From the IMG/VR virus record IMGVR_UViG_3300028844_003967, positions 1 to 64,000 of that record: 64,000 nt of DNA. The stretch is one strand, 5' to 3'. The position numbers were made by a program, and so were the translations under genes. Positions 17,015-23,817 of this stretch are shown piece after piece. Position 1 is the first letter of the stretch. The number at the start of each line of letters is the position of its first letter. The DNA is from a virus. Under the pieces are notes generated by a model. The model had not been told where the DNA came from and ran no database searches. It was given only the letters and a program-made list of their open reading frames with translations.

Positions 17015-18226
17015 TTACATTTTTTCCCAGTTCCAAATCTCTCTATAATAAATATCAGTTCCGAAATCAAACCATTGTTCAAGTTCTTTTCCGAACAACT
17101 CATATTTTTCATCAAAATTATTTACATAATGATCAGCTGTCAATACAGAATAAGCACGAGTTTCAATTACTCCAACTTGTCCTGCATGGTCATTTAACCA
17201 TTGCTCAATACCAAATTCCCAAAATGGACATCTAAAATCCCATTCAAACTTTAAAAAATCTAAAGCTGTTACTGGATGACCAGATTCATACTCATCTTCT
17301 GTAATGAAAATTAAATCATTGATTGTAACGTTATTATGATTATAATATAATTTCATTCCATTTTTAGCCCATTCTAATAATTCAATAAACATAGAGTTTC
17401 TTGGCTTATAAGTATTGATTTCATTCATTAGCCAATCTTCATCAATCATTTTATAGATATCGTTTATTTCTTTTATTAGTAAATATCCAATTCCATCTTT
17501 AATTGGAATTTTATATCTACTATCAGGTCTCCAATGAATAAAATTCTTTAATTCATTAGCTGAACAAGATTCAAGAAAACCTTTTTTGTTCCAATTAAAA
17601 TCAACTTTATCTTCGCAGTCTACTAAACTATCAAAAAACATTTCTTTAGCATCTTCGCTAAACCCTTCTTGAAAATCATTTAATAAAAATTTACCTTTAA
17701 CTAATGAAATAACATTTCTTATTATTACATATAATTTTGGGTTTTCATTTCTTAATTGAATTAGCCATTTTAAAGGCATAGAAACTTGATTACACAACAT
17801 ATCGTGAGCACAATATGATTGTATATGTAAATCTCCATTAATATCTTCAATAAGAGTTTCTGCATTATTAGGCATAAGCCTATCAATTTTACTTTGCATT
17901 AAAGAAACAATATCATTTACACTCATGTCTTTTGTAAACACTAAGTCATTATTGTACTTAGGGTGGTTTTTAATACATGCATATAAATTAGATACAAAAT
18001 TATTGCGTACGTTGAAGCTACCTTGCTTCAACTGTACGCATAATTCATTGTAAAATTCTTGTTTCTTTAAGGAATGTGGTCTATTTGATTTGATGACATT
18101 ATTTGTCTTTCTTGATTCTCTAATGTTACTCCCCAATTTTCCTCTTGAGAAAATATTCTTCCCAAGTATTGGTGAAAGCTCTTTAGAGATTCGTTTTGTT
18201 TCAAATGTTTCAATTCCTGTTTGCAT
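17015..18226 (-). CDS. protein in the PRTRC-F position, possible PRTRC F
   Basis: This 403-residue protein lies between PRTRC C and PRTRC B, the place taken by proteins F and A in known cassettes. Its length is closer to F. It is tryptophan- and aromatic-rich in the C-terminal half (WDFRCPFWEFGIEQWLNDHAG, WFDFGTDIYYREIWNW), with no catalytic motif I can name. The first 53 codons overlap an alternative 63-codon frame (18067-18258) that starts two bases after PRTRC C, so the true N-terminus is uncertain. Assignment to F is by position and length only. Confidence 0.5.
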   Translation of the reverse strand: MQTGIETFETKRISKELSPILGKNIFSRGKLGSNIRESRKTNNVIKSNRPHSLKKQEFYNELCVQLKQGSFNVRNNFVSNLYACIKNHPKYNNDLVFTKDMSVNDIVSLMQSKIDRLMPNNAETLIEDINGDLHIQSYCAHDMLCNQVSMPLKWLIQLRNENPKLYVIIRNVISLVKGKFLLNDFQEGFSEDAKEMFFDSLVDCEDKVDFNWNKKGFLESCSANELKNFIHWRPDSRYKIPIKDGIGYLLIKEINDIYKMIDEDWLMNEINTYKPRNSMFIELLEWAKNGMKLYYNHNNVTINDLIFITEDEYESGHPVTALDFLKFEWDFRCPFWEFGIEQWLNDHAGQVGVIETRAYSVLTADHYVNNFDEKYELFGKELEQWFDFGTDIYYREIWNWEKM

Positions 18227-18258
18227 AATTTGTCTATAATTTTTAGATTTTCATCCAT
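18067..18258 (-). CDS. possible 63-residue protein overlapping the F-position gene
   Basis: ATG 18258 lies two bases beyond the PRTRC C stop and opens a frame of 63 codons rich in Lys, Glu, Gln and Leu. It overlaps the 5' part of the F-position gene in another frame for 160 bases. Both frames have similarly A/T-rich third positions, so composition does not decide. It could be a separate small gene, or the real N-terminus of the F-position protein joined by a frameshift. Confidence 0.3.
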   Translation of the reverse strand: MDENLKIIDKLCKQELKHLKQNESLKSFHQYLGRIFSQEENWGVTLENQERQIMSSNQIDHIP

Positions 18259-18260
18259 TA

Positions 18261-18470
18261 TTATCCTTTTACGCCAACAGTTTTACCAAATTCAAACATT
18301 ATTTCATCATTTTCAATAGATGGGCCTTCAAGTGATGCATTAGTTAATTCGGGATATTGTCCTGAATAAAATTGCATTACATCTTTAGCTTCCATAATTG
18401 GGTCTGGATCTGATAATGTAAGTTTTCCGTATTTGAATACTCTTTTTAGTGTTTTAGCTTCAAGGCTCAT
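18261..18470 (-). CDS. PRTRC system protein C (ubiquitin-like, Prok_Ub)
   Basis: The 69-residue protein shows the PRTRC C pattern almost throughout: RVFKYGKLTLSDPDP near the start, MQFYSGQYPELTNASLEGP in the middle and FGKTVGVKG at the end. The family has a ubiquitin-like beta-grasp fold. The chain ends at glycine (VKG), as expected if the C-terminus is activated by the E1-like partner. The start overlaps the end of the PRTRC E gene by 11 bases. Confidence 0.82.
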   Translation of the reverse strand: MSLEAKTLKRVFKYGKLTLSDPDPIMEAKDVMQFYSGQYPELTNASLEGPSIENDEIMFEFGKTVGVKG

Positions 18471-19197
18471 AATTAAATTTATTTACTGATTCAACTTGGA
18501 ATTGAGCTTTCGCGTCTAATTCATCTTGTAATACTTCTATTTCTGCTTCACTCATTGGTGCAGAATGAACAATACGATTGTTTTCTATCTCTAATTGATT
18601 AGGAGATTCAGGTAATTCATTTTTAATTTCTTTACCTAATTCATTAGCAATTACCGGAGCAGTTACAGCATCAGCTTTTTGAGCTTCAACAAATAAATCT
18701 ACTTGGTTTTTAATTGGTTTAGCATCTTCTAAATCTTTAGATAATTTGTTTACATTAGCTGCACCAGGAGTTAATTTAATAGCTTTGTCTAATTCTTTTT
18801 CAGCATTCTTAAAATCTTTAGCTGTAATAAATTCATTAGCTTTAATAATAATCTTAGCTACTTTTTCTTTATTCTTTTTAGCTTGAGCTTTTAATTCAGC
18901 TTGGTGTTTATTTTCTTCTGCTAATTTTTCAGCACCTTTCTCAAAATTGTCAATTTCAATAACGATACCTGTAACTTTAGTCATTGGTTCTTTAATAGCA
19001 TTAAAAAACTCTTCGTCAAGTTCTTCAATAGTACCTCTAATAACCATTGGCTGTACACTATCTTTAGCATTGTCTTTAATTCTTGGTTGTGGTAATAGCG
19101 ATACTACAACAGTATCTCCGGAACCTTTAGCAACCGTTAATGTTAAATTCATAGAGCCAAGAAATGGCGCTATAGTAGCGAAAAAATTTGTTTTCAT
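18460..19197 (-). CDS. PRTRC system protein E
   Basis: The N-terminal 90 residues (FFATIAPFLGSMNLTLTVAK, VVVSLLPQPRIKDNAKDS, IRGTIEELDEEFFNAI) match the PRTRC E family, including the typical opening at the initiator Met. The middle is a lysine/alanine-rich helix (about 85-150) and the C-terminal 90 residues are acidic and probably disordered. The biochemical role is unknown. It is the first gene of the cassette and is preceded by a 171-base leader with three hairpins. Confidence 0.78.
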   Translation of the reverse strand: MKTNFFATIAPFLGSMNLTLTVAKGSGDTVVVSLLPQPRIKDNAKDSVQPMVIRGTIEELDEEFFNAIKEPMTKVTGIVIEIDNFEKGAEKLAEENKHQAELKAQAKKNKEKVAKIIIKANEFITAKDFKNAEKELDKAIKLTPGAANVNKLSKDLEDAKPIKNQVDLFVEAQKADAVTAPVIANELGKEIKNELPESPNQLEIENNRIVHSAPMSEAEIEVLQDELDAKAQFQVESVNKFNYEP

Positions 19198-19243
19198 ACA
19201 TTTTGGATTTAATTAATAACTTTCATTGTAAATATAAATAAAA

Positions 19244-19271
19244 TTCAGTTAGCACCGAAGTACTAACTGAA
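19244..19271 (-). repeat. UUCG hairpin d
   Basis: In minus-strand RNA this is a 12-bp stem closed by C(UUCG)G, with one G-U wobble. It is the last of three hairpins in the leader before the PRTRC E gene. Confidence 0.8.
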
Positions 19272-19274
19272 GTA

Positions 19275-19296
19275 TTACAGCTTTCGCAAGCTGTAA
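19275..19296 (-). promoter_or_regulatory. hairpin with GNRA loop in the PRTRC leader
   Basis: A perfect 9-bp stem (TTACAGCTT with AAGCTGTAA) carries a four-base loop that reads GCGA on the minus strand, a GNRA tetraloop. It lies next to UUCG hairpin d. A structural RNA role is likely; the function is unknown. Confidence 0.6.
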
Positions 19297-19320
19297 CCAT
19301 TTGTATGAACAACAAAAACC

Positions 19321-19361
19321 AAAGAGCAGAGAAGAACGGAAACCATTCTTCAATACTCTTT
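19321..19361 (-). terminator. two-tier hairpin after the 19369 gene, possible terminator
   Basis: AAAGAG (19321-19326) pairs with CTCTTT (19356-19361). Inside it, GAAGAACGG (19331-19339) pairs with CCATTCTTC (19343-19351), with one minus-strand G-U wobble. In the minus direction a T-rich stretch follows. It lies eight bases past the stop of the gene at 19369 and may terminate or attenuate transcription into the PRTRC cassette. Confidence 0.55.
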
Positions 19362-19368
19362 TAAATTT

Positions 19369-19761
19369 TCACACTATTGTTAGTGTATTTTGCTCTACAT
19401 ATTCTAACAATATTTCAGACAGAATAGTTTTACATTGTTCTATTTGTTCTGTTTGAGTAGGAGTAACATCTCCATTTTCTAATTTGTTTAACCTACTTAT
19501 ATCTTCAAATAAATATTCAAATGATTCTTTTACTTGTTCATTTATTATTTCTTTAGCTGTCATTGGAATTGTAACTAAATTACAATGAAAAGCTAATTGG
19601 TCTAAAGGTATTCTTCCATGATTAGATGAATAATATCCTTGAGCTTTGTATCTCTCTACAAAATTGTCTAAAGCTTCTCCAGCTTCTTCTACAGTTTCGT
19701 AAGTTTTCATTCTATTGATAGATATACCATCAGGTGACATTACATCATAATATTTTATCAT
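19369..19761 (-). CDS. hypothetical protein
   Basis: The 130-residue protein has an N-terminal alpha/beta part (about 1-65, with ALDNFVERYKAQGYYSS) and a helical C-terminal part (about 70-130). I have no named family for it. The start overlaps the stop of the upstream gene (19758). The leader with three hairpins separates it from the PRTRC genes. Confidence 0.6.
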   Translation of the reverse strand: MIKYYDVMSPDGISINRMKTYETVEEAGEALDNFVERYKAQGYYSSNHGRIPLDQLAFHCNLVTIPMTAKEIINEQVKESFEYLFEDISRLNKLENGDVTPTQTEQIEQCKTILSEILLEYVEQNTLTIV

Positions 19762-20174
19762 ATGTATAATTTTGTGTTTTTAGTGTAGATGTATGAAATT
19801 TCTCCAAAAACCTCTACTGGCTCTTGAAATGGATAATATGCTATCCAATTAATAGCTTTCTTAGGATTAAACTCTAACTGTGTTGGCATATCATCAGCTA
19901 TCTCAACATCTTCTACATTGTCTTTTACGTAGCTACCAGCACATATCCATGCACATGGTTGTTTATTTGCTCCTTCTAAAATCTTTTTGGCTGTATTTGG
20001 CCTGTTATAAAGAAAGCAGTTTCTAAAAATAATAGTAAACTTAGTTGGATCTACGTATTCAACGATAGCTCCTTGTTTACTATTAGTTATATATTCTCTT
20101 ATTTGCCACCATCCGTAGTGCTTACCTTTTCCAAGGTGCCTACGAATAGTGTACATATAATTGGTATTAAACAT
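19758..20174 (-). CDS. hypothetical protein
   Basis: The 138-residue protein begins with YTIRRHLGKGKHYGWWQI and contains NRPNTAKKILEGANKQPCAWICAG, with two cysteines close together. It looks like a compact alpha/beta domain without membrane segments. The family is not recognised. Its start shares one base with the stop of the zinc-ribbon gene upstream, so translation is probably coupled. Confidence 0.6.
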   Translation of the reverse strand: MFNTNYMYTIRRHLGKGKHYGWWQIREYITNSKQGAIVEYVDPTKFTIIFRNCFLYNRPNTAKKILEGANKQPCAWICAGSYVKDNVEDVEIADDMPTQLEFNPKKAINWIAYYPFQEPVEVFGEISYIYTKNTKLYI

Positions 20175-20362
20175 TAATTTAAATGTTTACGAGCAAAAGC
20201 AGAATGAGCAGCTTGCTCTTCATCTGATTCTTCATCCTCAAAATTATATCCTCTTGGATTATTAATTTCATCTTCTCCACAATTCCCACAATAAGCTGGA
20301 TTGGAGTTTTCTTTATCTTTCCCTAAATTGTCGTAACAATTAGGACATCTTAAATCTGCCAT
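20174..20362 (-). CDS. zinc-ribbon protein
   Basis: This 62-residue protein has two CxxC knuckles (CPNC near residue 6 and CGNC near residue 27), the signature of a zinc ribbon, followed by an acidic tail. Such small proteins often bind nucleic acid or protein partners. It lies two bases downstream of another cysteine-rich gene (20365-20535). Confidence 0.6.
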   Translation of the reverse strand: MADLRCPNCYDNLGKDKENSNPAYCGNCGEDEINNPRGYNFEDEESDEEQAAHSAFARKHLN

Positions 20363-20364
20363 AG

Positions 20365-20535
20365 TTATTCTTTTTCTAATTCTACCATACCTGTACCGTC
20401 ACAGGTTTCGCATTTCTTCATATAGCCACATCCTCCACAACAATCTCCGATAGGATATACACTACATTGGTAACTTGTATCTTCAAAATATTCTCCATCT
20501 TCGCAGTCTGGACATTCTATTTGTTCATCAGGCAT
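20365..20535 (-). CDS. small cysteine-rich protein, DnaJ zinc-finger-like
   Basis: ATG 20535 to TAA 20365 encodes 56 residues with eight cysteines, including CPDCEDGE and CETCDGTG. The latter matches the CxxCxGxG repeat of the DnaJ central zinc finger. The spacing to neighbours (two bases on each side) and the cysteine pattern argue that it is real. It may bind zinc. It could act with the J-domain protein at 10174, which lacks such a finger, but that is speculation. Confidence 0.6.
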   Translation of the reverse strand: MPDEQIECPDCEDGEYFEDTSYQCSVYPIGDCCGGCGYMKKCETCDGTGMVELEKE

Positions 20536-20537
20536 AA

Positions 20538-20939
20538 TTATATCATTCTTAATGTATTGTTATTAAAGAATTTAATAGTAACATCAGTTCCTATTACTTT
20601 CTCAACAATAGCTTGAACATATCTAATGTAGCAATCTCTATCTTGTTTTTTCATTTTCTTAAAATAGTAATTATCTACAGTGTTTCCACTCCACATACTT
20701 ACTTCTTGGTCATGATGTGTTAAAAAGCCTGGTATATTCCAATTAGCTTTATAACTAAATCCAGTTATATATAAGCTTGTTGATATTCTTGTTTTTGTAT
20801 GGTTTCTTGCCACTACACAAACATACCCTTTCTTTTTTACCTCATCAATAAAGTCTTTCTGACTTGCTAAAGGTCTAAATTCCATTACCATAGGTGTCGG
20901 AATAAATTCAATTTTGTTAGTTTCAAATAATGCTTCCAT
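20538..20939 (-). CDS. hypothetical protein
   Basis: I use ATG 20939 (MEALFETNKIEF) instead of 20978, because it starts three bases after the upstream stop (20942) and removes the overlap. The 133-residue product has mixed alpha/beta character with several aromatic residues. No family is recognised. Confidence 0.55.
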   Translation of the reverse strand: MEALFETNKIEFIPTPMVMEFRPLASQKDFIDEVKKKGYVCVVARNHTKTRISTSLYITGFSYKANWNIPGFLTHHDQEVSMWSGNTVDNYYFKKMKKQDRDCYIRYVQAIVEKVIGTDVTIKFFNNNTLRMI

Positions 20940-20941
20940 AA

Positions 20942-21151
20942 TTATTTTTTTAATGCATGTTTTACTTCTCTTACCCATTCTTCATATCCAACTTGAAAAG
21001 CTATTGGGTCATACTTTCTTATGGAAGTTCCCCATTTGTTCTGCCACATATGTGCCATACGAATAGTTCCTCCAATTATCCAACGCTCATCTCCTTGTTC
21101 TGGAGATAAGTCGTTTAGATATTCTTCATACTCTTTTTTTGTCAGCTTCAT
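20942..21151 (-). CDS. hypothetical protein
   Basis: The preferred start is ATG 21151 (MKLTKKEYEEYL), which leaves a 26-base overlap with the upstream gene; an ATG at 21172 would lengthen it. The 69-residue product contains GDERWIIGGTIRMAHMWQNKWG. Its function is unknown. Tight packing with neighbours supports it. Confidence 0.5.
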   Translation of the reverse strand: MKLTKKEYEEYLNDLSPEQGDERWIIGGTIRMAHMWQNKWGTSIRKYDPIAFQVGYEEWVREVKHALKK

Positions 21152-21365
21152 GTATTTTGGTATTATCTTCAATTTTCTTAATTAGCTGATTCATTTCTTG
21201 TCTAACAAATTCTACAGTAAACAATGCTCTTTTGCCATCTTTTTCTATATCTTCTAATATTTTAATTGAAGCATCTCGTTCAGCACGTAATGCTTCAATT
21301 ATTATATAAGCTTCTCTTCCATTAAACAATTTAATTTCTTTTAAACGATAGTCTGATGTTGCCAT
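21126..21365 (-). CDS. hypothetical helical protein
   Basis: ATG 21365 (MATSDYRLKEIK) is preferred to 21389, which lies inside hairpin e. The 79-residue product is largely helical and charged, with probable coiled coil at about 25-75. No family is recognised. Confidence 0.5.
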   Translation of the reverse strand: MATSDYRLKEIKLFNGREAYIIIEALRAERDASIKILEDIEKDGKRALFTVEFVRQEMNQLIKKIEDNTKIHEADKKRV

Positions 21366-21380
21366 AATTATATATATTTT

Positions 21381-21416
21381 AAAATTCAATCAGCACCGAA
21401 GCACTGATTGAGTTTT
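21381..21416 (-). repeat. UUCG hairpin e
   Basis: In minus-strand RNA this is a 12-bp stem closed by C(UUCG)G with two G-U wobbles, then one mismatch and four more A-U pairs. It starts immediately after the stop of the secreted-protein gene. Confidence 0.8.
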
Positions 21417-21974
21417 TTACTTTTCTAAACATTTTAATTGATTACTTATTACATTAGGTTTATCACAATCGTAACTCTCATAACCTTTGCTCCAGTAAAT
21501 CCTAACCTTTTCTATGTCCGATGATTTAAGAGAGCTTATGTCTGACTCTTCTAAAACACAATAGCTTGAGTAAGTTGTTGTTCCCCTATCGTAATCGGAG
21601 TCTCCAAAATCTGACTTGCCAATTATAAGTTCAATCATTGATCCATCTACTAATTTCATAATAATTTTACTACCTTTAGACACTACTCCATAATATTCAT
21701 AGGCTTTTTTAGTTTGAAATTTAGCATTAAAATATAATGCATAAGTTTCATTTAGCTTGGCTGTGTAAACTCCAATTTCCAGATACTGCTCTTTCTTGCG
21801 TTTGTAGTATTTTAATAGTGCAGAATCTGTGTGAGAAATAAATGGTTCGGTTTCCATTATTATTCTTGTGTCTCCTGTAAATTCATCTACTTCATTCTTG
21901 TAGTAATTACATTCTTGTGCGTTACATATTAATACTCCCATTAATAAGGTTATTGTTAAAATTGTTCTTTTCAT
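21417..21974 (-). CDS. secreted protein of unknown function
   Basis: The 185-residue protein opens with a clear signal peptide (KR, hydrophobic core, cleavage after CNA near residue 19). The mature part is polar and beta-rich with four cysteines, two near the C-terminus. It would reach the periplasm of the host. Exported proteins are unusual in a phage replication block and can serve in superinfection exclusion or host-surface change. No family is recognised. Confidence 0.6.
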   Translation of the reverse strand: MKRTILTITLLMGVLICNAQECNYYKNEVDEFTGDTRIIMETEPFISHTDSALLKYYKRKKEQYLEIGVYTAKLNETYALYFNAKFQTKKAYEYYGVVSKGSKIIMKLVDGSMIELIIGKSDFGDSDYDRGTTTYSSYCVLEESDISSLKSSDIEKVRIYWSKGYESYDCDKPNVISNQLKCLEK

Positions 21975-21988
21975 TATTTTTATTTTTA

Positions 21989-22405
21989 TTAAATTTTTTT
22001 CACTAAGTGATAAATTTTTCTTAACTCAACTTTTTCTGCTTCAGTTAAATTTTTTCCAAGTCTTTCTATTAGAGATAAAACTTCATTTATTTTTGTTTTC
22101 TTACTTTTAGTTTTATTTTTCTTTAACTTAAATGGTAGGTTATCTGTTAAATCCCATTCTATCACATTTCTATTGGTTACAGTACATTTACGTACTCTCA
22201 CTTCATAAATGACTCCTAAATCACGTAATTCGGTAAACCTTGAAGAAACTCCAAAGACTCCAAATTTTGCTCCTGATTTTGTTATTGCTTCTGATGAAGT
22301 ACAAGGAGCTGATTTTAATAATGTTTCTAAAACTTCTAATCTTCTTTTAGATAATAACCCTTCTGCTTTTATTTGTTTATAACATTCTATACTTGTTTGT
22401 CTCAT
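21989..22405 (-). CDS. winged-helix DNA-binding protein
   Basis: Residues about 20-85 (RRLEVLETLLKSAPCTSSEAITKSGAK, then SSRFTELRDLGVIYEVRVRK) have the pattern of a winged helix-turn-helix with a recognition helix at about 52-62 and a wing after it. A lysine-rich linker and a C-terminal helix follow. It may regulate the operon. It sits directly downstream of the RadC-like gene. Confidence 0.6.
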   Translation of the reverse strand: MRQTSIECYKQIKAEGLLSKRRLEVLETLLKSAPCTSSEAITKSGAKFGVFGVSSRFTELRDLGVIYEVRVRKCTVTNRNVIEWDLTDNLPFKLKKNKTKSKKTKINEVLSLIERLGKNLTEAEKVELRKIYHLVKKI

Positions 22406-22417
22406 AATTATTATGTA

Positions 22418-22864
22418 TTAAATTAATCCTTCATCAGCAAAGCTATAAAAGCTTTCTTCTGTTATTATTAAATGATCAAGTACTGTAATATCAAGTAACT
22501 TTCCGCAATCTACCATTTTATTAGTAAGATTGATATCGGCTTGACTTGGTTTTAAATTACCTGATGGATGATTGTGTACAAGTATTACGCTTCTTGCATT
22601 ACACAATAAACCATGCTGAAATACAGTTTTAGGGTCTGCAATAGTTCCTGTTAGACCTCCTAATCCAACTATTGTAAAACCAATAGTATTGTTAGCTGTA
22701 TTTAGATATACACACATAAAAGCTTCTCTATAGTCAATTTGTACCGGAAATACTTTCCTTACAAATTCACTTAAAGCTTGAGAAGAATTTATTTTCATCC
22801 TATGTACATCATCTTTCTTAGTATATACTGCTTCCAGTTCTTTAGCAAATGATTTAAGATTCAT
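22418..22864 (-). CDS. RadC / JAMM (JAB) domain protein
   Basis: The 148-residue protein contains the full JAMM metal site: Glu47, His97-x-His99-P-S-G and Asp110. This is the RadC arrangement, without the helix-hairpin-helix part of full-length RadC. JAMM enzymes cleave isopeptide bonds next to ubiquitin-like proteins. RadC-type members are common on mobile elements, with unproven substrates. It is on the same strand as the PRTRC cassette about 4 kb away, whose standard protein A also carries a JAB domain. A hairpin precedes the gene. Confidence 0.85.
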   Translation of the reverse strand: MNLKSFAKELEAVYTKKDDVHRMKINSSQALSEFVRKVFPVQIDYREAFMCVYLNTANNTIGFTIVGLGGLTGTIADPKTVFQHGLLCNARSVILVHNHPSGNLKPSQADINLTNKMVDCGKLLDITVLDHLIITEESFYSFADEGLI

Positions 22865-22877
22865 AATTATATATTTT

Positions 22878-22913
22878 AAAATTCAATGAGTACCGAAGCA
22901 CTCATTAAAATTT
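22878..22913 (-). repeat. UUCG hairpin f
   Basis: In minus-strand RNA this is a 12-bp stem closed by C(UUCG)G, with two G-U wobbles; a few A-U pairs extend it past one mismatch. It lies between the stop at 22915 and the RadC-like start. Confidence 0.8.
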
Positions 22914-22914
22914 A

Positions 22915-23175
22915 TTAATACCCTACAAAATAATTCATCCATTCATCTTCATCTGCGTTATCTTGCATGTCATTAAACTCTTTAGCCATATCTCCATTAA
23001 GAACTACCTCTTGTGGTTTATTCTCTTCCGAGTATTTCTCATACGCATACAATAATGATTCTAATATCTTATGAGGCCCATTGTTCCTCATAAGCATTAA
23101 AACTGTATTTTCAGCGTGAGATGAGGTCATATCTTTAACCTCAATCTCTTTACCTTCTCTTGTTTTCCATTTCAT
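22915..23175 (-). CDS. hypothetical acidic protein
   Basis: The 86-residue protein begins MKWKTREGKEIEVKDM, has a central helix (about 20-50) and an acidic C-terminus. The opening resembles small phage proteins, but no function is known. It shares one base with the upstream stop at 23175. Confidence 0.55.
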   Translation of the reverse strand: MKWKTREGKEIEVKDMTSSHAENTVLMLMRNNGPHKILESLLYAYEKYSEENKPQEVVLNGDMAKEFNDMQDNADEDEWMNYFVGY

Positions 23176-23567
23176 TAGTCCTGGTATCTGTTAATGCTTT
23201 CTCCAAAGACAGTTGCTCCGTCAATGTACATGCCTTTCCAAAAGAATACTATTCTGTTTTTTTGTATAATTGGTTTAACCCACAAAGCAGGACTATCAAA
23301 CAAAACACCATTCTCTATCAAAGAAACAGAAGGTATTCTAATCTTTGAAATTTTAGTCTTGCTTATAACTTTAGTCTTGCCAAAATTATTCTTAACAGTC
23401 TTTTTAATAGTCTTGTTTTCAATTATACAGCCTTTTTTAGTGGCTTTTATAATTAAATTGTCAAATAGTACTTTAGCAATCTCCCAATCGCTTAAATCAC
23501 ATTCTTTTCTAAGTCTTTCTGAGCTTTTAAACCCTTTTTCTTCTAATAATTGTCCTAATCGTGCCAT
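23175..23567 (-). CDS. hypothetical protein
   Basis: The 130-residue protein has a helical start (ARLGQLLEEKGFKSSERLRKECDLSDWEIAKVLFDN) that could be a helix-turn-helix, a lysine-rich middle, and a beta C-terminus. I cannot assign a family. Confidence 0.5.
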   Translation of the reverse strand: MARLGQLLEEKGFKSSERLRKECDLSDWEIAKVLFDNLIIKATKKGCIIENKTIKKTVKNNFGKTKVISKTKISKIRIPSVSLIENGVLFDSPALWVKPIIQKNRIVFFWKGMYIDGATVFGESINRYQD

Positions 23568-23638
23568 AATCTTCTGTGTTTTATTAGTTGTTTGTATATA
23601 TATTAATTTGCAGAATATCTATATAATATCTACTGCAT

Positions 23639-23664
23639 AAAAAAAGAGGCTATTAAACCTCTTT
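23639..23664 (-). terminator. intrinsic terminator
   Basis: A 7-bp stem (AAAGAGG 23643-23649, CCTCTTT 23658-23664) is followed in the minus direction by seven U residues (A-run 23639-23645). The TAA stop of the 54-residue gene lies inside its loop. Confidence 0.65.
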
Positions 23665-23817
23665 ATTATTGTTGTCTTTTACAAGCTCATTCATCCATCT
23701 TACTAACAGGACATCTTGTAAATGTTTATCGTTAAAGTTTCTCCAAAAACTTAACATATCTTCTTTAGTTATTTTTGGAGTCTTTCTAACAGATTTACTC
23801 TTTCCAGCATTATCCAT
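23653..23817 (-). CDS. small charged protein, 54 residues
   Basis: ATG 23817 to TAA 23653 gives a lysine-rich N-terminus followed by an amphipathic helical part (EDMLSFWRNFNDKHLQDVLL). The start overlaps the end of the upstream membrane-protein gene by eight bases, typical of this operon. The stop sits in the loop of the terminator hairpin. Its function is unknown. Confidence 0.5.
   Translation of the reverse strand: MDNAGKSKSVRKTPKITKEDMLSFWRNFNDKHLQDVLLVRWMNELVKDNNNKEV

Noticed and set aside
23194-23640. 148-codon plus-strand frame opposite the minus-strand genes
   Set aside because: It is an antisense shadow of 23175-23567, without leader or operon context.
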